Below are positions 35,649 through 44,867 of a stretch of 64,000 nucleotides of DNA, piece by piece. The notes beneath the pieces are model-generated. The model made no database searches. It had not been told where the DNA came from and saw nothing but the letters and a program-made list of their open reading frames with translations. The translations under genes and the position numbers were made by a program. Source of the DNA: Terriglobus albidus (GTDB lineage: Bacteria; Acidobacteriota; Terriglobia; Terriglobales; Acidobacteriaceae); contig NZ_JAGTAS010000058.1 in NCBI RefSeq assembly GCF_025685425.1, positions 186,001 through 250,000 on the forward strand, written 5' to 3'. The stretch's first letter is position 1. Each line of letters begins with the position of its first letter.

Positions 35649-36989
35649 CTAGCCGCAGGGGCTGGTCAGGTACTCTCGATGATCGAGGCGGCTTGTCAGG
35701 GAGGTCACGGGACCCAGTACGGCATCCAGCGCGCAGTGGAATGATTCGACGATGTCCTCTTCATCCTGCGCTGTGAGGCAGGATGGAATCACAAGCAACT
35801 GGGTGCGTTCAAAGAGATCATCCGATGCCGGGCACGCACCTCGCTCATAGCTGTAGACCGAGTGCTGGTTTTCGGCCAGCGTCCAGGGAAAGCCGTGCTT
35901 GCCGGTCCCGATCTTCCGCACCAGCGAGGGGATGTTGTAGTAGATATGCATGCCGTAATTGGCCAGCAGGATATTGCTGGTGTCGGGCGACTTCGTGGTG
36001 ATGCCGTGCAGCCGCATCAGGCGGTTAGTTTCTCTCGCCGCATCCCCATGCGGGAAGATTGTCAGCAGGAAGCAACTGGTGTCGCCTGCCGGATCGATAC
36101 GTCGACGAAACGCGATCTGCTGGCGTGGATAGAGAGAATCAAGAATGCGGTTCTTACTGTGCCGCATGCGTTCGATGGTAGTCTCCACCTTCCGTAACTG
36201 CACCCGCAAGACCGCAGCACGCAGTTCATCCAGGCGAACGCCGCGTCCCCAGCTATAGGAAGCGGAGTCTTCCATCTGCAGTTCATCGGTATCGCTGCGC
36301 GAGTAGCCCGAATCCTGTATGGCTGCGATACGGCGAGAGAGACGTTCGTCGTTGGTCACGACTGCGCCGGCTTCGCCGACCGTCATATTCTTGTTCAACT
36401 GAAAGCTGAAGATCGCGACATCGCCGAAGGTGCCTACACGCCGGCCGGCCACTGTGGCACCGACACACTGTGCGCAGTCCTCCAGCAAAAACACACTATG
36501 GCGACGGGCAATCGCCACCAGCCGAGGGATGTTCACCGCACATCCGTTCATATGAACCGCGATGATGCCTGCCGTGCGCGGCGTAATCTTACGCTCCACA
36601 TCGGCGGGGTCCAGGCCGAAGGTTTCGTCGATCTCAGCCAGCACCGGAATCGCTCCGAGATTGACCACCGCTGCAACCACCGAGACCCACATATACGCGG
36701 GAATGATGACCTCATCGCCCGGCCCGACCTGCAGCGCGCTCAGCGCAGTATGTAGAGCCGAGGTTCCACTGGTTACCGCGATGGCGTGCCGCACACCGAT
36801 AAACCGGGCAAATTCCGTCTCAAACGCAGAGACCTCATGCTGCGGGTTTACGCCGTAGTAGCGGTAGAGAGACTTGCTTCGGACGACCCGGACAGCCGCC
36901 TCGACCTCGTCCTCATCCATGGAATGGACGCCGGGATACTCATCCGGCAGAGGCCGTGTTCGGATCGGCTTTTCAGGATCGCGGATCAT
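35649..36989 (-). CDS. DegT/DnrJ/EryC1/StrS-family aminotransferase
   Basis: A PLP-dependent sugar (or cyclitol) aminotransferase of about 446 residues. Motifs: AVTSGTSALHTAL (phosphate-binding loop), DEVIIPAYMWVSVV, FLLEDCAQCVGA (Asp pairing with PLP nitrogen) and FSFQLNKNMTVGEAGAVV with the Schiff-base lysine retained, in contrast to rfbH in this window. The ATG at 36989 lies behind AGGAGAG. The frame stays open far upstream on this strand, but that part is antisense to the ROK gene. It is divergent from the ROK regulator with 150 bases between. Substrate unknown; the C-terminal region (ACPASDDLFERTQLLVIPS) resembles the StrS/AHBA-synthase-like subgroup. Confidence 0.88.
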   Translation of the reverse strand: MIRDPEKPIRTRPLPDEYPGVHSMDEDEVEAAVRVVRSKSLYRYYGVNPQHEVSAFETEFARFIGVRHAIAVTSGTSALHTALSALQVGPGDEVIIPAYMWVSVVAAVVNLGAIPVLAEIDETFGLDPADVERKITPRTAGIIAVHMNGCAVNIPRLVAIARRHSVFLLEDCAQCVGATVAGRRVGTFGDVAIFSFQLNKNMTVGEAGAVVTNDERLSRRIAAIQDSGYSRSDTDELQMEDSASYSWGRGVRLDELRAAVLRVQLRKVETTIERMRHSKNRILDSLYPRQQIAFRRRIDPAGDTSCFLLTIFPHGDAARETNRLMRLHGITTKSPDTSNILLANYGMHIYYNIPSLVRKIGTGKHGFPWTLAENQHSVYSYERGACPASDDLFERTQLLVIPSCLTAQDEEDIVESFHCALDAVLGPVTSLTSRLDHREYLTSPCG

Positions 36990-37139
36990 GCGGCGGAAGC
37001 TCTCCTGCGCGCTGCTTCGAGTGGCGCAATTAGCGTATACGAAGTTGTAAGCTCCTTTACCAGCTCGCGTCAATTGGATTCCCACAGGCTTATACTTGCC
37101 ATCGCGAACGGCGATTCCTTCGCTTATGATGGTCACGAT

Positions 37140-38432
37140 ATGCCGCGCACCGGGAATGACAAAGAACGCGTCTCGAGCAGAAGACAGACAGAGCTCGCTG
37201 TCCTGCAACTGATCCAGCGCGAACCATCCATCTCCCGAGTCGAGCTGGCGCACCGGCTGGGCCTGAGCACCGCCAACATCACCGGCGTTGTGGGTGCTCT
37301 CGTTGAGAAAAACTTCCTTGTGGAAGAGATGTCTTCGGCCAAAGTCGTTGGACGCAGGCGCATCTCGCTCACCATGCATCCCGATCTCGGCAACGTCGTC
37401 GGCGTCGATATCGGAACCTTCAATCTCCGCATTGCTGTCACAGACCTGAACGGGAAGCTGCTCGGCTACCGGGAAGAGGCGACGGAGATGTGGCGCGGAC
37501 GAGAAGCTGTGCTGAGCCGCTGCTTTCAGGTCATCGATGAGGCCCTGGCTGCCTCTGGCATTCCAGTCAGCAAAGTTCTTGGTATTGGGGTTGCCTTCTC
37601 CGGCGTGATCGATGTCGCCGAAGGCATGGTGCTCTCCTATCCAAGACTTGGGCACGCGGAACAGTGGAAGAATGTGCCGCTGAAGAAACTGGTGGAAGAC
37701 TACTTCGGCATTCCTTGCCTGCTGGAAGACAGCGCGCGCGCCGTTGCGACAACAGAGCGCTTTCTGGGTGCGGGCCAGAACTTTCAGGACTTTGTCTATG
37801 TCGATGCCGGCATGGGCATCGGTGCTTCCATCTTTATCGGCGGCAGCATATATCGCGGCTTCAACGGCAGCGCCGGCGAGTTTGGCCACATGACCGTCGA
37901 TGAGAACGGACCGCTCTGCCTTTGCGGCAACAACGGCTGCCTGGAGGCGATGGCCTCGTCTGCAACGATCATTGAATCGGTCCGCAGAGCCATCAGCAAA
38001 GGCGTCATCTCCAAGACGCTGGAGATGGCTAACAACAAGATGGACGGCATCAGTATCGAGATCATCGCCAGGGCCGCTGAGGAGAATGACAGTCTCGCCT
38101 ATCGCGTGCTCTCCGAGGCGGCATCGCATATCGGCGCGTCTGCGGCTGACCTGGTGAACCTGTTGAACCCGGAAGCGATTATCTTTGGCGGCGCCCTGTT
38201 TCGCGCCGCTCCCGTGTTGCTGCTGGACCAGATTCGCCGTGTCGTCCGTCAGCGGGCCATGGAAAAGTCAGTCAACGATGTTCAGCTGCTCACTTCGCCG
38301 CTGGGCACCAATGCCGGAGCAGTCGGTGCGGCGCGCCTGACGGCGGCCGCCATGATCGATACGATTCATCACCGCCGCGGTGCTGAGGCAGCTATACCCA
38401 CCATGCCTCAACCGGCGGTTCCTGCAGGATGA
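37140..38432 (+). CDS. ROK-family transcriptional regulator
   Basis: A NagC/Mlc-type regulator. The N-terminal winged HTH (ELAVLQLIQREPSISRVELA, LSTANITGVVGALV) precedes a sugar-kinase-like ROK domain. That domain has VGVDIGTFNLRIAVTDL (phosphate loop), DAGMGIGASIFIGG, GEFGHMTV and the zinc-binding CLCGNNGCLEA signature. I start at the ATG at 37140, because the 118 in-frame codons before it are antisense to the DegT gene and unlike ROK proteins. It is divergent from the DegT gene and overlaps the TIM-barrel gene tail-to-tail by 41 bases. It probably regulates the surrounding sugar genes; the ligand is unknown. Confidence 0.9.
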   Translation: MPRTGNDKERVSSRRQTELAVLQLIQREPSISRVELAHRLGLSTANITGVVGALVEKNFLVEEMSSAKVVGRRRISLTMHPDLGNVVGVDIGTFNLRIAVTDLNGKLLGYREEATEMWRGREAVLSRCFQVIDEALAASGIPVSKVLGIGVAFSGVIDVAEGMVLSYPRLGHAEQWKNVPLKKLVEDYFGIPCLLEDSARAVATTERFLGAGQNFQDFVYVDAGMGIGASIFIGGSIYRGFNGSAGEFGHMTVDENGPLCLCGNNGCLEAMASSATIIESVRRAISKGVISKTLEMANNKMDGISIEIIARAAEENDSLAYRVLSEAASHIGASAADLVNLLNPEAIIFGGALFRAAPVLLLDQIRRVVRQRAMEKSVNDVQLLTSPLGTNAGAVGAARLTAAAMIDTIHHRRGAEAAIPTMPQPAVPAG

Positions 38433-39357
38433 CCCGCGACAAAGTCGCAACGGCAGCTCCCAGCCCTTCGCGGATCGAGGCCAGCGCATCCTCGTGCTCG
38501 ATACTGATGACGTGATCGTAGCCGGCGAGCCGCAGCGCTGACGCAATCCGCTTCCACTCAAGCTCGTCATGCCCCCAGCCCACGCTGCGGAAGAGCCATG
38601 AACGCTCCTGCATACGGGTATAGCTTTTTGCATCCAGAACACCCGTGCGAGCCACATTGGTCGTGTTCAGGGTAACGTCTTTGGCATGCACATGAAAGAT
38701 GGCCTCTCCCAGATAGGCAATAGCCGCAGGCAGATCAATCCCCTGCCAGTAAAAATGACTCGGGTCCAGGTTGATGCCGATGGATTTCCCTGCTTCGGCA
38801 CGCAGTTGCATGGCCGTCTCGGGGTTATAGACACAGAAGCCGGGATGGGCCTCGATCGCCACACCAACCCCGTGATCGGCTGCGAATGCGCCGGCGTCTT
38901 TCCAGTACGGGACCAGTCGCTGCTCCCACTGCCAGACCAGCATGTCGCTGAACTCCGGCGGCCAGGGAGTGGTGATCCAGTTCGGGCGCTTTTCTTCCGG
39001 CCCTCCTCCCGGACAGCCGGAGAAGGTCACTACCGCCCGGACACCTAACTTTTCCGCCAGCCGGACGGTCTTCCGGAAGACTGTGTCGTAATCCTTAGCA
39101 ATTGACTGATCCGGATGAACGGGATTTCCGTGACACGAGAGCGCGCTGATCATCAATCCGGCATCTTCGATCTTCCGTTTGAAGGATACGGCAGCTTCCG
39201 CGGACTGCAGACAGGCATCGAGATCGATGTGGTTGCTTCCGGGCCATCCGCCGGTTCCGAGCTCGATGGCCGTGATCTGGGGATAGCTTTTCAGCTCGGT
39301 CAGCATCTCTGCCAGGCTCAGTTTCGCAAAGACGGGATCGAAGACACCAAGTCGCAT
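38392..39357 (-). CDS. Sugar phosphate isomerase/epimerase-like TIM barrel
   Basis: A xylose-isomerase-like TIM-barrel protein (321 residues, AP endonuclease 2 superfamily). Typical strands: RLGVFDPVFAKLSL, AIELGTGGW, ALSCHGNPVHPD, GVAIEAHPGF, GINLDPSHFYWQGID and FHVHAKDV, with Glu, Asp and His residues placed as metal ligands. The ATG at 39357 has GAGG about 8 bases upstream. It is divergent from the Gfo/Idh/MocA gene and overlaps the ROK gene's 3' end. Such pairs often act in inositol or 3-keto-sugar catabolism; the substrate here is inferred only at that level. Confidence 0.87.
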   Translation of the reverse strand: MRLGVFDPVFAKLSLAEMLTELKSYPQITAIELGTGGWPGSNHIDLDACLQSAEAAVSFKRKIEDAGLMISALSCHGNPVHPDQSIAKDYDTVFRKTVRLAEKLGVRAVVTFSGCPGGGPEEKRPNWITTPWPPEFSDMLVWQWEQRLVPYWKDAGAFAADHGVGVAIEAHPGFCVYNPETAMQLRAEAGKSIGINLDPSHFYWQGIDLPAAIAYLGEAIFHVHAKDVTLNTTNVARTGVLDAKSYTRMQERSWLFRSVGWGHDELEWKRIASALRLAGYDHVISIEHEDALASIREGLGAAVATLSRVILQEPPVEAWWV

Positions 39358-39549
39358 TCCATTTACCCTCGCGGCAATACTATCGTGTTCAAAATCGCCT
39401 ATGACGACGTCACATATTTTGATAATTAACAATTGTCAGCGCTGAATCGGGATTCATTTGGCGTATTCGTTTTATCTTTGACAAACCTGTGGACGCCTAG
39501 GCAGGATTTATGGCAGTCGTACCGCTGCCGGAACCGAGGAAAGCTACTG

Positions 39550-40752
39550 ATGTCATCACAACTGAAACGCCTCTCCATGGGACTGGTAGGGCCGGGCTTT
39601 ATCGCACCACACCATATTGATGCAGTTCGCCGCCTGGGGGACGTGGATGTCGTTGCGATCGCCGGCTCCAATGCGGCCTCGGCCCGGAAGAAAGCGGATC
39701 TGCTCCACATCGAGACCTCCTATGGTGACTATCGCGAGTTGGTGACGCGGCCGGACATCGATGTGATTCACAACACGACGCCGAACCATCTGCACTTCCC
39801 AGTCAGTCTTGCAGCTCTCGAGGCGGGCAAGCACGTTATCTCCGACAAGCCACTGGCGATGACTTCAAAGGAGGCCTCCACGCTGCGGGCCGCAGCCGAC
39901 GCTGCCGGCGTGGTGAATGCCGTCACCTTTAATTATCGCGGTAATCCCCTGGTACAGCAGGCGCGGCTGATGGTGGAACAGGATAAGCTCGGACGCGTCT
40001 TCTTCGTGCACGGCCAATATCTTCAGGACTGGATGACTGACGATCACGTCTATTCATGGCGGTCCGATCCGTCCAAGGGTGGCGTGAGCTCCGCACTTGC
40101 CGATATCGGCTCGCACTGGTGCGATCTTGCACAACATGTCTCCGGTGCACGCATCATCGAGGTGCTGGCGGATATGACGACCGTGGTGAAGACCCGCTAT
40201 ACCAGCGGCGCCTCCGCTGAGGCGTTCTCACAAAACCAGACGGGCGAACGCCATCCTGTCACCGTCAACGGCGAAGATCTGGCATCGGTGCTGGTCCGCT
40301 TCGATAACGGAGCACGCGGATGCTTTACTGTCGGTCAGGTATTGTCCGGCCATAAAAACGGGCTGCAGCTCGAGGTCAATGGCCGCACTTCGTCCCTCCG
40401 CTGGCTGCAGGAAGAACAGAATGAGCTCTGGATCGGTCACTATAACCGTCCGAACGAGATTCTGAAGAAAGATCCCAGCCTGATGCTTCCGGGTGCGGCA
40501 AGCTATGCGTCGTTGCCCGGTGGACACCAGGAGGGCTGGCCCGACGCCTTCCGCAACATCATTGCGGATATTTATCAGTGGATCCGAACCGGGGATCGGC
40601 CAGCAACCGTCTGTACCTTTGCGGATGCCGAATATCTTAGCCACGTTCTGGACGCTATGCTGGCGAGCCATGAAGCTGGTAGCGTGTGGAAGCAGGTCCA
40701 ATTGCCTGCGGTTGCGGGCGAGACCAACACGGCGTCCCTGGCCGCACAATAA
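39550..40752 (+). CDS. Gfo/Idh/MocA-family oxidoreductase
   Basis: An NAD(P)-dependent sugar or cyclitol dehydrogenase (400 residues). An N-terminal Rossmann domain (GLVGPGFIAPHHIDAV, VVAIAGSNAASARKKA) is followed by HNTTPNHLHFPVSLAALEAG and the catalytic lysine motif ISDKPLAM. The C-terminal substrate domain has GGVSSALADIGSHWCDLAQH with the conserved Asp-Ile-Gly-x-His. The ATG follows GAGGAAAG. The next gene is a NupG-like permease 36 bases on, very likely cotranscribed. Cytoplasmic; the absence of any Tat signal separates it from exported homologues. Confidence 0.92.
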   Translation: MSSQLKRLSMGLVGPGFIAPHHIDAVRRLGDVDVVAIAGSNAASARKKADLLHIETSYGDYRELVTRPDIDVIHNTTPNHLHFPVSLAALEAGKHVISDKPLAMTSKEASTLRAAADAAGVVNAVTFNYRGNPLVQQARLMVEQDKLGRVFFVHGQYLQDWMTDDHVYSWRSDPSKGGVSSALADIGSHWCDLAQHVSGARIIEVLADMTTVVKTRYTSGASAEAFSQNQTGERHPVTVNGEDLASVLVRFDNGARGCFTVGQVLSGHKNGLQLEVNGRTSSLRWLQEEQNELWIGHYNRPNEILKKDPSLMLPGAASYASLPGGHQEGWPDAFRNIIADIYQWIRTGDRPATVCTFADAEYLSHVLDAMLASHEAGSVWKQVQLPAVAGETNTASLAAQ

Positions 40753-40788
40753 AACGATTCAAACTGATTCCGGAGAGACGACTTCCCG

Positions 40789-42042
40789 ATGAACATGCAA
40801 ATGCGGTTCCGGCTGAGCGCCATGATGTTTTTGGAGTTTTTCATCTGGGGTTCCTGGTATGTGACGATAACGACCTGGGTTAGCCAGACGCTCCACTTCA
40901 ATGGCGTGCAGACGGGAATGGTTGCCGGCACAACGGCAATCGGCGCCGTGCTATCGCCCTTCCTGGCGGGCTGGGTTGCGGACAACCTGATGGCCGCGGA
41001 GAAGATGCTGGCTCTGCTGCACCTGATCGGAGCCGGGCTGATGTATGCAGCGTCGCTGCAGACAAGCTTCGCTCCCCTTTACGGCCTGGTGCTTGCGTAC
41101 TCCATCCTCTACATGCCGACCCTTGGCCTGGTTAACGCGATTTCCTTCCGCCAGATGGACGACCCGAAATCAGAGTTTGCACCGATCCGCGTACTGGGAA
41201 CCATCGGTTGGATCTGCGCGGGCCTCCTGGTGAGCTTCGGATTCCACGGGGACGCGACGGCGCTTCCGCTCAAGCTGGCGGCAGGCGGTTCGATCCTGCT
41301 GGCGGTGTATTCCCTGCTTCTGCCCAACACGCCGCCGAAGGCAAATGAAAGCTTCAAGGTGAGCAATCTGTTTCCGGTCGAAGTACGCCGGATGTTCCGC
41401 GATCGCAGCTTCCTGGTGTTCGCCCTGGCATCGTTTTTGATCTGCGTTCCGCTGCAGTTCTACTATGCCTTCACCAATCCCTTCCTGAACCAGATCGGTG
41501 TGGCAAACGCAGCAGGCAAGATGACCGGCGGCCAGATGTCGGAACTGTTCTGCATGCTGCTTATCCCCTGGTTCTTTCGCAGGCTTGGTGTGAAGTGGAT
41601 GCTGGTCGCGGGTATTTCAGCGTGGGTACTGCGGTACGTCTTCTTTGCCTATGGAAATCCGCACGCGGGCGTCTGGATGCTCTGGCTTGGCATCCTGCTG
41701 CATGGCATCTGCTATGACTTCTTCTTCGTAACCGGTCAGATCTACACCGACCACAAGGCGCCGGCGGCCTACCGCAGCGCAGCCCAGGGACTGATCACCC
41801 TGATTACCTACGGCGTAGGTATGCTGCTCGGCTCGTGGCTCTCAGGCCTGGTGGTCGACAAGTATGCCACTGCTGACGGGGGACATGCATGGACCTCCAT
41901 CTGGCTGGTTGCGGCATCCATCGCTGCTGTGGTGTTGCTGTTCTTCTTCTTCGCCTTCAACGAGGAGAACGGCGCTTCAGAGGCCGAAGAAAAAGTCGAC
42001 TTTTCAAAAGGCACGAAAAGACAATTGCGTCAGAATGCCTGA
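40789..42042 (+). CDS. NupG/XapB-like MFS permease
   Basis: An inner-membrane transporter with about 12 hydrophobic segments. The N-terminus (RFRLSAMMFLEFFIWGSWYV) and YSILYMPTLGLVNAISFRQM are hallmark sequences of the nucleoside:proton symporter family. In Acidobacteriota and Bacteroidota many members sit beside Gfo/Idh/MocA and TIM-barrel isomerase genes and may move sugars or cyclitols rather than nucleosides. It lies 36 bases downstream of the oxidoreductase gene and is closed by a strong hairpin terminator. Substrate assignment is uncertain. Confidence 0.9.
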   Translation: MNMQMRFRLSAMMFLEFFIWGSWYVTITTWVSQTLHFNGVQTGMVAGTTAIGAVLSPFLAGWVADNLMAAEKMLALLHLIGAGLMYAASLQTSFAPLYGLVLAYSILYMPTLGLVNAISFRQMDDPKSEFAPIRVLGTIGWICAGLLVSFGFHGDATALPLKLAAGGSILLAVYSLLLPNTPPKANESFKVSNLFPVEVRRMFRDRSFLVFALASFLICVPLQFYYAFTNPFLNQIGVANAAGKMTGGQMSELFCMLLIPWFFRRLGVKWMLVAGISAWVLRYVFFAYGNPHAGVWMLWLGILLHGICYDFFFVTGQIYTDHKAPAAYRSAAQGLITLITYGVGMLLGSWLSGLVVDKYATADGGHAWTSIWLVAASIAAVVLLFFFFAFNEENGASEAEEKVDFSKGTKRQLRQNA

Positions 42043-42060
42043 ATTCCTGAACGAGGCAAT

Positions 42061-42096
42061 AGAAAGCCCGCGGCAGTTGCCGCGGGCTTTCTTGTT
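42061..42096. terminator. Bidirectional terminator between convergent permease and isomerase genes
   Basis: AGAAAGCCCGCGGCA-GT-TGCCGCGGGCTTTCT forms a long, near-perfect stem with A and T tracts on the two sides. It can serve both the permease (+) and the Tat isomerase gene (-). Confidence 0.9.
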
Positions 42097-42107
42097 GTTG
42101 GCGCTTA

Positions 42108-43076
42108 CTAAGCTAGTGCAGCCTTGGCATACGCCAGGCACTTCCCTACTTCCTTCACCGAGTCCGAATCGGCTGGAATGGGGTATTCCACCTCGATGGT
42201 GGCCGGGAACTTGTAGCCTTCTTTCTTCATCAACTGCAGCGCTTCCTTGAGCGGAGTGTCGCCTTCGCCCCAGGGCGTGTTGGCCTCACCATGCTCCTTA
42301 CTCTTGCGGTCCTTCAGGTGCATGCTGGTGATCCGCTCGTGGTGCTTCTTCACGAATTCAAGCTGATCCTTGTTGCCTGCAGCCGTGTAATGACCGAGAT
42401 CAAGATTGATGCCGTTGTAGGGTGACTGCGCACAGGCTTCATCCCAGGTTGTGGGCAGCGCCTGCAGGTGCGCGTGATAGCCGATCATCATCTTGTGCTT
42501 CGCGCCGAACTCGCCGATGCGCTTGGTGAGCTCGGGCTGGCCGTCGGGCATCTCCATGGTGACCTGGTTCGCTCCGCAGGCCTTAGCCGCGTTGAAGACG
42601 TAGTCAAACTCCGCATCGGGCATTCTCATCGTGAGGCCGGCCTTGAAGGCGTAGATCCAAACACCGGCGTCGGCATAGATCTTGCGGAGCTCTTCATACT
42701 TTGAGATCGGCATGGTGGTACGCCACTTTGTCAGAGCTTCGTTGTACTCAGTCATCTCCGGCCGAGGACCCACGGGACGAGGTGCGGCTGCGGGACGCTG
42801 GAACATTGGGCGCTTAGGAGCTCCAGCCCACTCCTCCTGAATCGTTTCCAGCTCGCAGGCGTTGATGCCGTTCTCAACCATGTACTTCAGGTCATCCAGC
42901 ACCCCATGCTGCGGCATCTGCCGGTAGCTATAGCTGATGACGCCGATCTGTACGCCATTGAACTTCGAATTAGGCTTTGTGGCTGCAAACAAACGAGCCG
43001 GGTTGGCTGCCACAGCCGCTGCTACCGGCAGGCTCGAGATGGCGAGTTTGCCGAATTCACGTCTTGAATACCGCAT
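42108..43076 (-). CDS. Tat-exported sugar phosphate isomerase/epimerase-like protein
   Basis: A TIM-barrel protein of 322 residues with a twin-arginine signal (SRREFGKLAISSLPVAAAVA), so it should act in the periplasm, unlike its paralogue at 38.4 kb. Barrel motifs: IGVISYSYRQMP, NACELETIQEEW, VTMEMPDGQPE, HKMMIGYHAHLQAL, GINLDLGHYTAAGN, ITSMHLKDRKS and PATIEVEYP. The Glu/Asp/His set suggests a metal-dependent isomerase or epimerase, or a 3-keto-sugar lyase-type activity. A Pro-rich insert (about 90-110) is unusual. It is convergent with the permease and probably transcribed separately from the PQQ genes, since a hairpin separates them. Confidence 0.87.
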   Translation of the reverse strand: MRYSRREFGKLAISSLPVAAAVAANPARLFAATKPNSKFNGVQIGVISYSYRQMPQHGVLDDLKYMVENGINACELETIQEEWAGAPKRPMFQRPAAAPRPVGPRPEMTEYNEALTKWRTTMPISKYEELRKIYADAGVWIYAFKAGLTMRMPDAEFDYVFNAAKACGANQVTMEMPDGQPELTKRIGEFGAKHKMMIGYHAHLQALPTTWDEACAQSPYNGINLDLGHYTAAGNKDQLEFVKKHHERITSMHLKDRKSKEHGEANTPWGEGDTPLKEALQLMKKEGYKFPATIEVEYPIPADSDSVKEVGKCLAYAKAALA

Positions 43077-43112
43077 GCGTCACTCCTTATGGCTAAAGAC
43101 TTCGTTGAGCAG

Positions 43113-43156
43113 GGGAAAAGAGCCGCAACGGGAAACGAAGCGGCCCTTTCCGAATT
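43113..43156 (-). terminator. Possible terminator after the PQQ dehydrogenase gene
   Basis: On the minus strand AAAGGGCCGC and GCGGCTCTTTT form an imperfect stem around a loop of about 14 bases, ending in TTTTCCCC. It lies in the 91-base gap between the PQQ dehydrogenase stop and the next start. Confidence 0.5.
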
Positions 43157-43167
43157 CCAATCGCCTT

Positions 43168-44856
43168 CTACTGCAGGCGGAAGGCGTAGACAGTGTCGCT
43201 GCCGGCAACAAGAACATACTGATGGCCATCAAGCATGTAAGTCTCCGGAGCATTGGTTGTGGAGATGCGAGTGTGCCAAAGCGCTTTTCCACTGGCTGCA
43301 TCATGCGCGACAAAGTTGCCGTGTGCATCCGAAGCAAAGAGCAGGCCTCCCGCGGTTGCCAGCAAACCGTTGAGTCCCCCGCCGCCACCGGTAACACCGG
43401 GATAGCGATGCTTCCAGGCCGGCTTGCCTGTCTTCGGATCCATCGCAACCAGGTAGCTTCCCAGCGAGCCGACGCTCAGTTCGTCTTTGCCCCCGAGTCC
43501 CATGGCTCCGCGAGGATCCGTCGTCGCAAGGTAGTACATCGCATAGCTCTCCTGCGCGTGAGCATAGAAGTAGCCCGTCTGCGGACTGTATGCAGGCGGC
43601 GGCCAGTTGACGATGCCACCGTTGGCCGGAGAGACCAGGGCTCCACCAAGGTCAAAGTCCTTGGCAGGATCGCGAACAGGAGCGCCGTTCTTGTCGAGAG
43701 TGTCCTTCGCCCAGTTTGGAGAATCGACGAGCTTGCTGGTCAGCAGGTGTTCGCCGGTCACGCGATCGAGAACGAAGAAGTAGCCGTTGCGAGCCGCCGT
43801 AATAGCCAGCTTGCGCATCTTGCCACCGAACATGGCATCGGTCAGCACCGGTGTCTGTGTGGAGTCGAAGTCATGCGTGTCGTGCGGAGAGGTCTGGTAG
43901 TACCAGGCCATCTTGCCGGTTTCGACGTTCAGCGCAACCAGCGAGCAGGTGTAGAGATTCGCACCCGGCCCGCGAAGCTGTGACGTGTACGCTGCAGTCG
44001 GATTGCCCGTGCCGAAGATATAGAGATGTGTCTCCGGATCGTACGATCCAGGGACCCACACATTGCCGCCGCCATGCGAGGCCGCGTCCAGGTTCTTCCA
44101 CGTATCGAGCCCCGGATCGCCTTCCTTCATCGGAACGGCGTACCACTTCCACTCCACGTCTCCTGTCTCCGGGTTGAAGGACTGCAAAAGGCCGGGCTCA
44201 TCGAGGTCGTTGCCGGTACCGACCAGCAAGTGGTCTCCAACAACAATCGGCGACATGGTGGAGAAGTACTGCAGATCAAAGGAAGCAATCTCCTTGTGCC
44301 AGATCTCCTTACCGGTGGTTGCGTTCAGAGCTACGAGGTAGTTATCCGGCGTCTCAAAGAAGAGACGGTCATGCCACATGCCCACACCGCGGTTGCCGAT
44401 ATGCGTTCCGCCGCGGGTCTTCCACAGGAAGTGCCACAGTTCATGACCGTCGTAGGCATCGAGGGCCCACACGTTATCCGGTGTCGTGACATACAACACG
44501 CCGTTTACCTGTAGGATGGCGCCCTTGACGCTGCCCATCTGGGCCTCGATCGTACCTACGCCTCCCACCGTCGTTGGAGGCGCCGGAGGACCGAACGAGA
44601 ACGGGCCGGCACTTGGCGGGGCCGAACCGGCGCTCAACCGCTGCACCCAGGCCAGGGTGAGGCCATGGACGTTCGTGGTGTTGATGTCTTTCAGGGAGCT
44701 GAAACGGCGGCCGCTGTAGTCGCCGGAGTAGGTTGGCCAGCTATCGGGTTTTGGGTTCAGGATATCGGCGGGATCCAGCCACGCCTTCTGCGCTGTGGCG
44801 GGAGCCACGGTCATGGCCGCCACTGCAATTGCTACAAACGTTCTTAGTACGCGCAT
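43168..44856 (-). CDS. PQQ-dependent dehydrogenase (periplasmic, alcohol/sugar type)
   Basis: An eight-bladed quinoprotein dehydrogenase without its own haem domain (562 residues). The signal peptide (FVAIAVAAMTVAPATAQ) is followed by WPTYSGDYSGRRFSSL and repeated tryptophan-docking blades (TPDNVWALDAYDGHELWHF, LVALNATTGKEIW, LVALNVETGKMAWYYQ). HDTHDFDSTQTP carries the catalytic Asp and Ca-site region, and a Gly-rich GVTGGGGGLNG lies late. The substrate is unknown. Electrons should pass to the dihaem cytochrome encoded 11 bases upstream. The gene order cytochrome-dehydrogenase suggests a two-gene operon. Confidence 0.9.
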   Translation of the reverse strand: MRVLRTFVAIAVAAMTVAPATAQKAWLDPADILNPKPDSWPTYSGDYSGRRFSSLKDINTTNVHGLTLAWVQRLSAGSAPPSAGPFSFGPPAPPTTVGGVGTIEAQMGSVKGAILQVNGVLYVTTPDNVWALDAYDGHELWHFLWKTRGGTHIGNRGVGMWHDRLFFETPDNYLVALNATTGKEIWHKEIASFDLQYFSTMSPIVVGDHLLVGTGNDLDEPGLLQSFNPETGDVEWKWYAVPMKEGDPGLDTWKNLDAASHGGGNVWVPGSYDPETHLYIFGTGNPTAAYTSQLRGPGANLYTCSLVALNVETGKMAWYYQTSPHDTHDFDSTQTPVLTDAMFGGKMRKLAITAARNGYFFVLDRVTGEHLLTSKLVDSPNWAKDTLDKNGAPVRDPAKDFDLGGALVSPANGGIVNWPPPAYSPQTGYFYAHAQESYAMYYLATTDPRGAMGLGGKDELSVGSLGSYLVAMDPKTGKPAWKHRYPGVTGGGGGLNGLLATAGGLLFASDAHGNFVAHDAASGKALWHTRISTTNAPETYMLDGHQYVLVAGSDTVYAFRLQ

Positions 44857-44867
44857 CCTTATCCCCT

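Noticed and set aside
36990-38129. Upstream extension of the DegT aminotransferase to a much longer protein
   Set aside because: The extra 380 codons are the exact antisense of the ROK gene and read like shadow sequence; a ribosome site precedes the ATG at 36989.
40746-40762. Possible fourth LacI-type operator (AAAACGATTC) between the oxidoreductase and permease genes
   Set aside because: It matches only part of the pattern and sits inside an operon at a stop codon.
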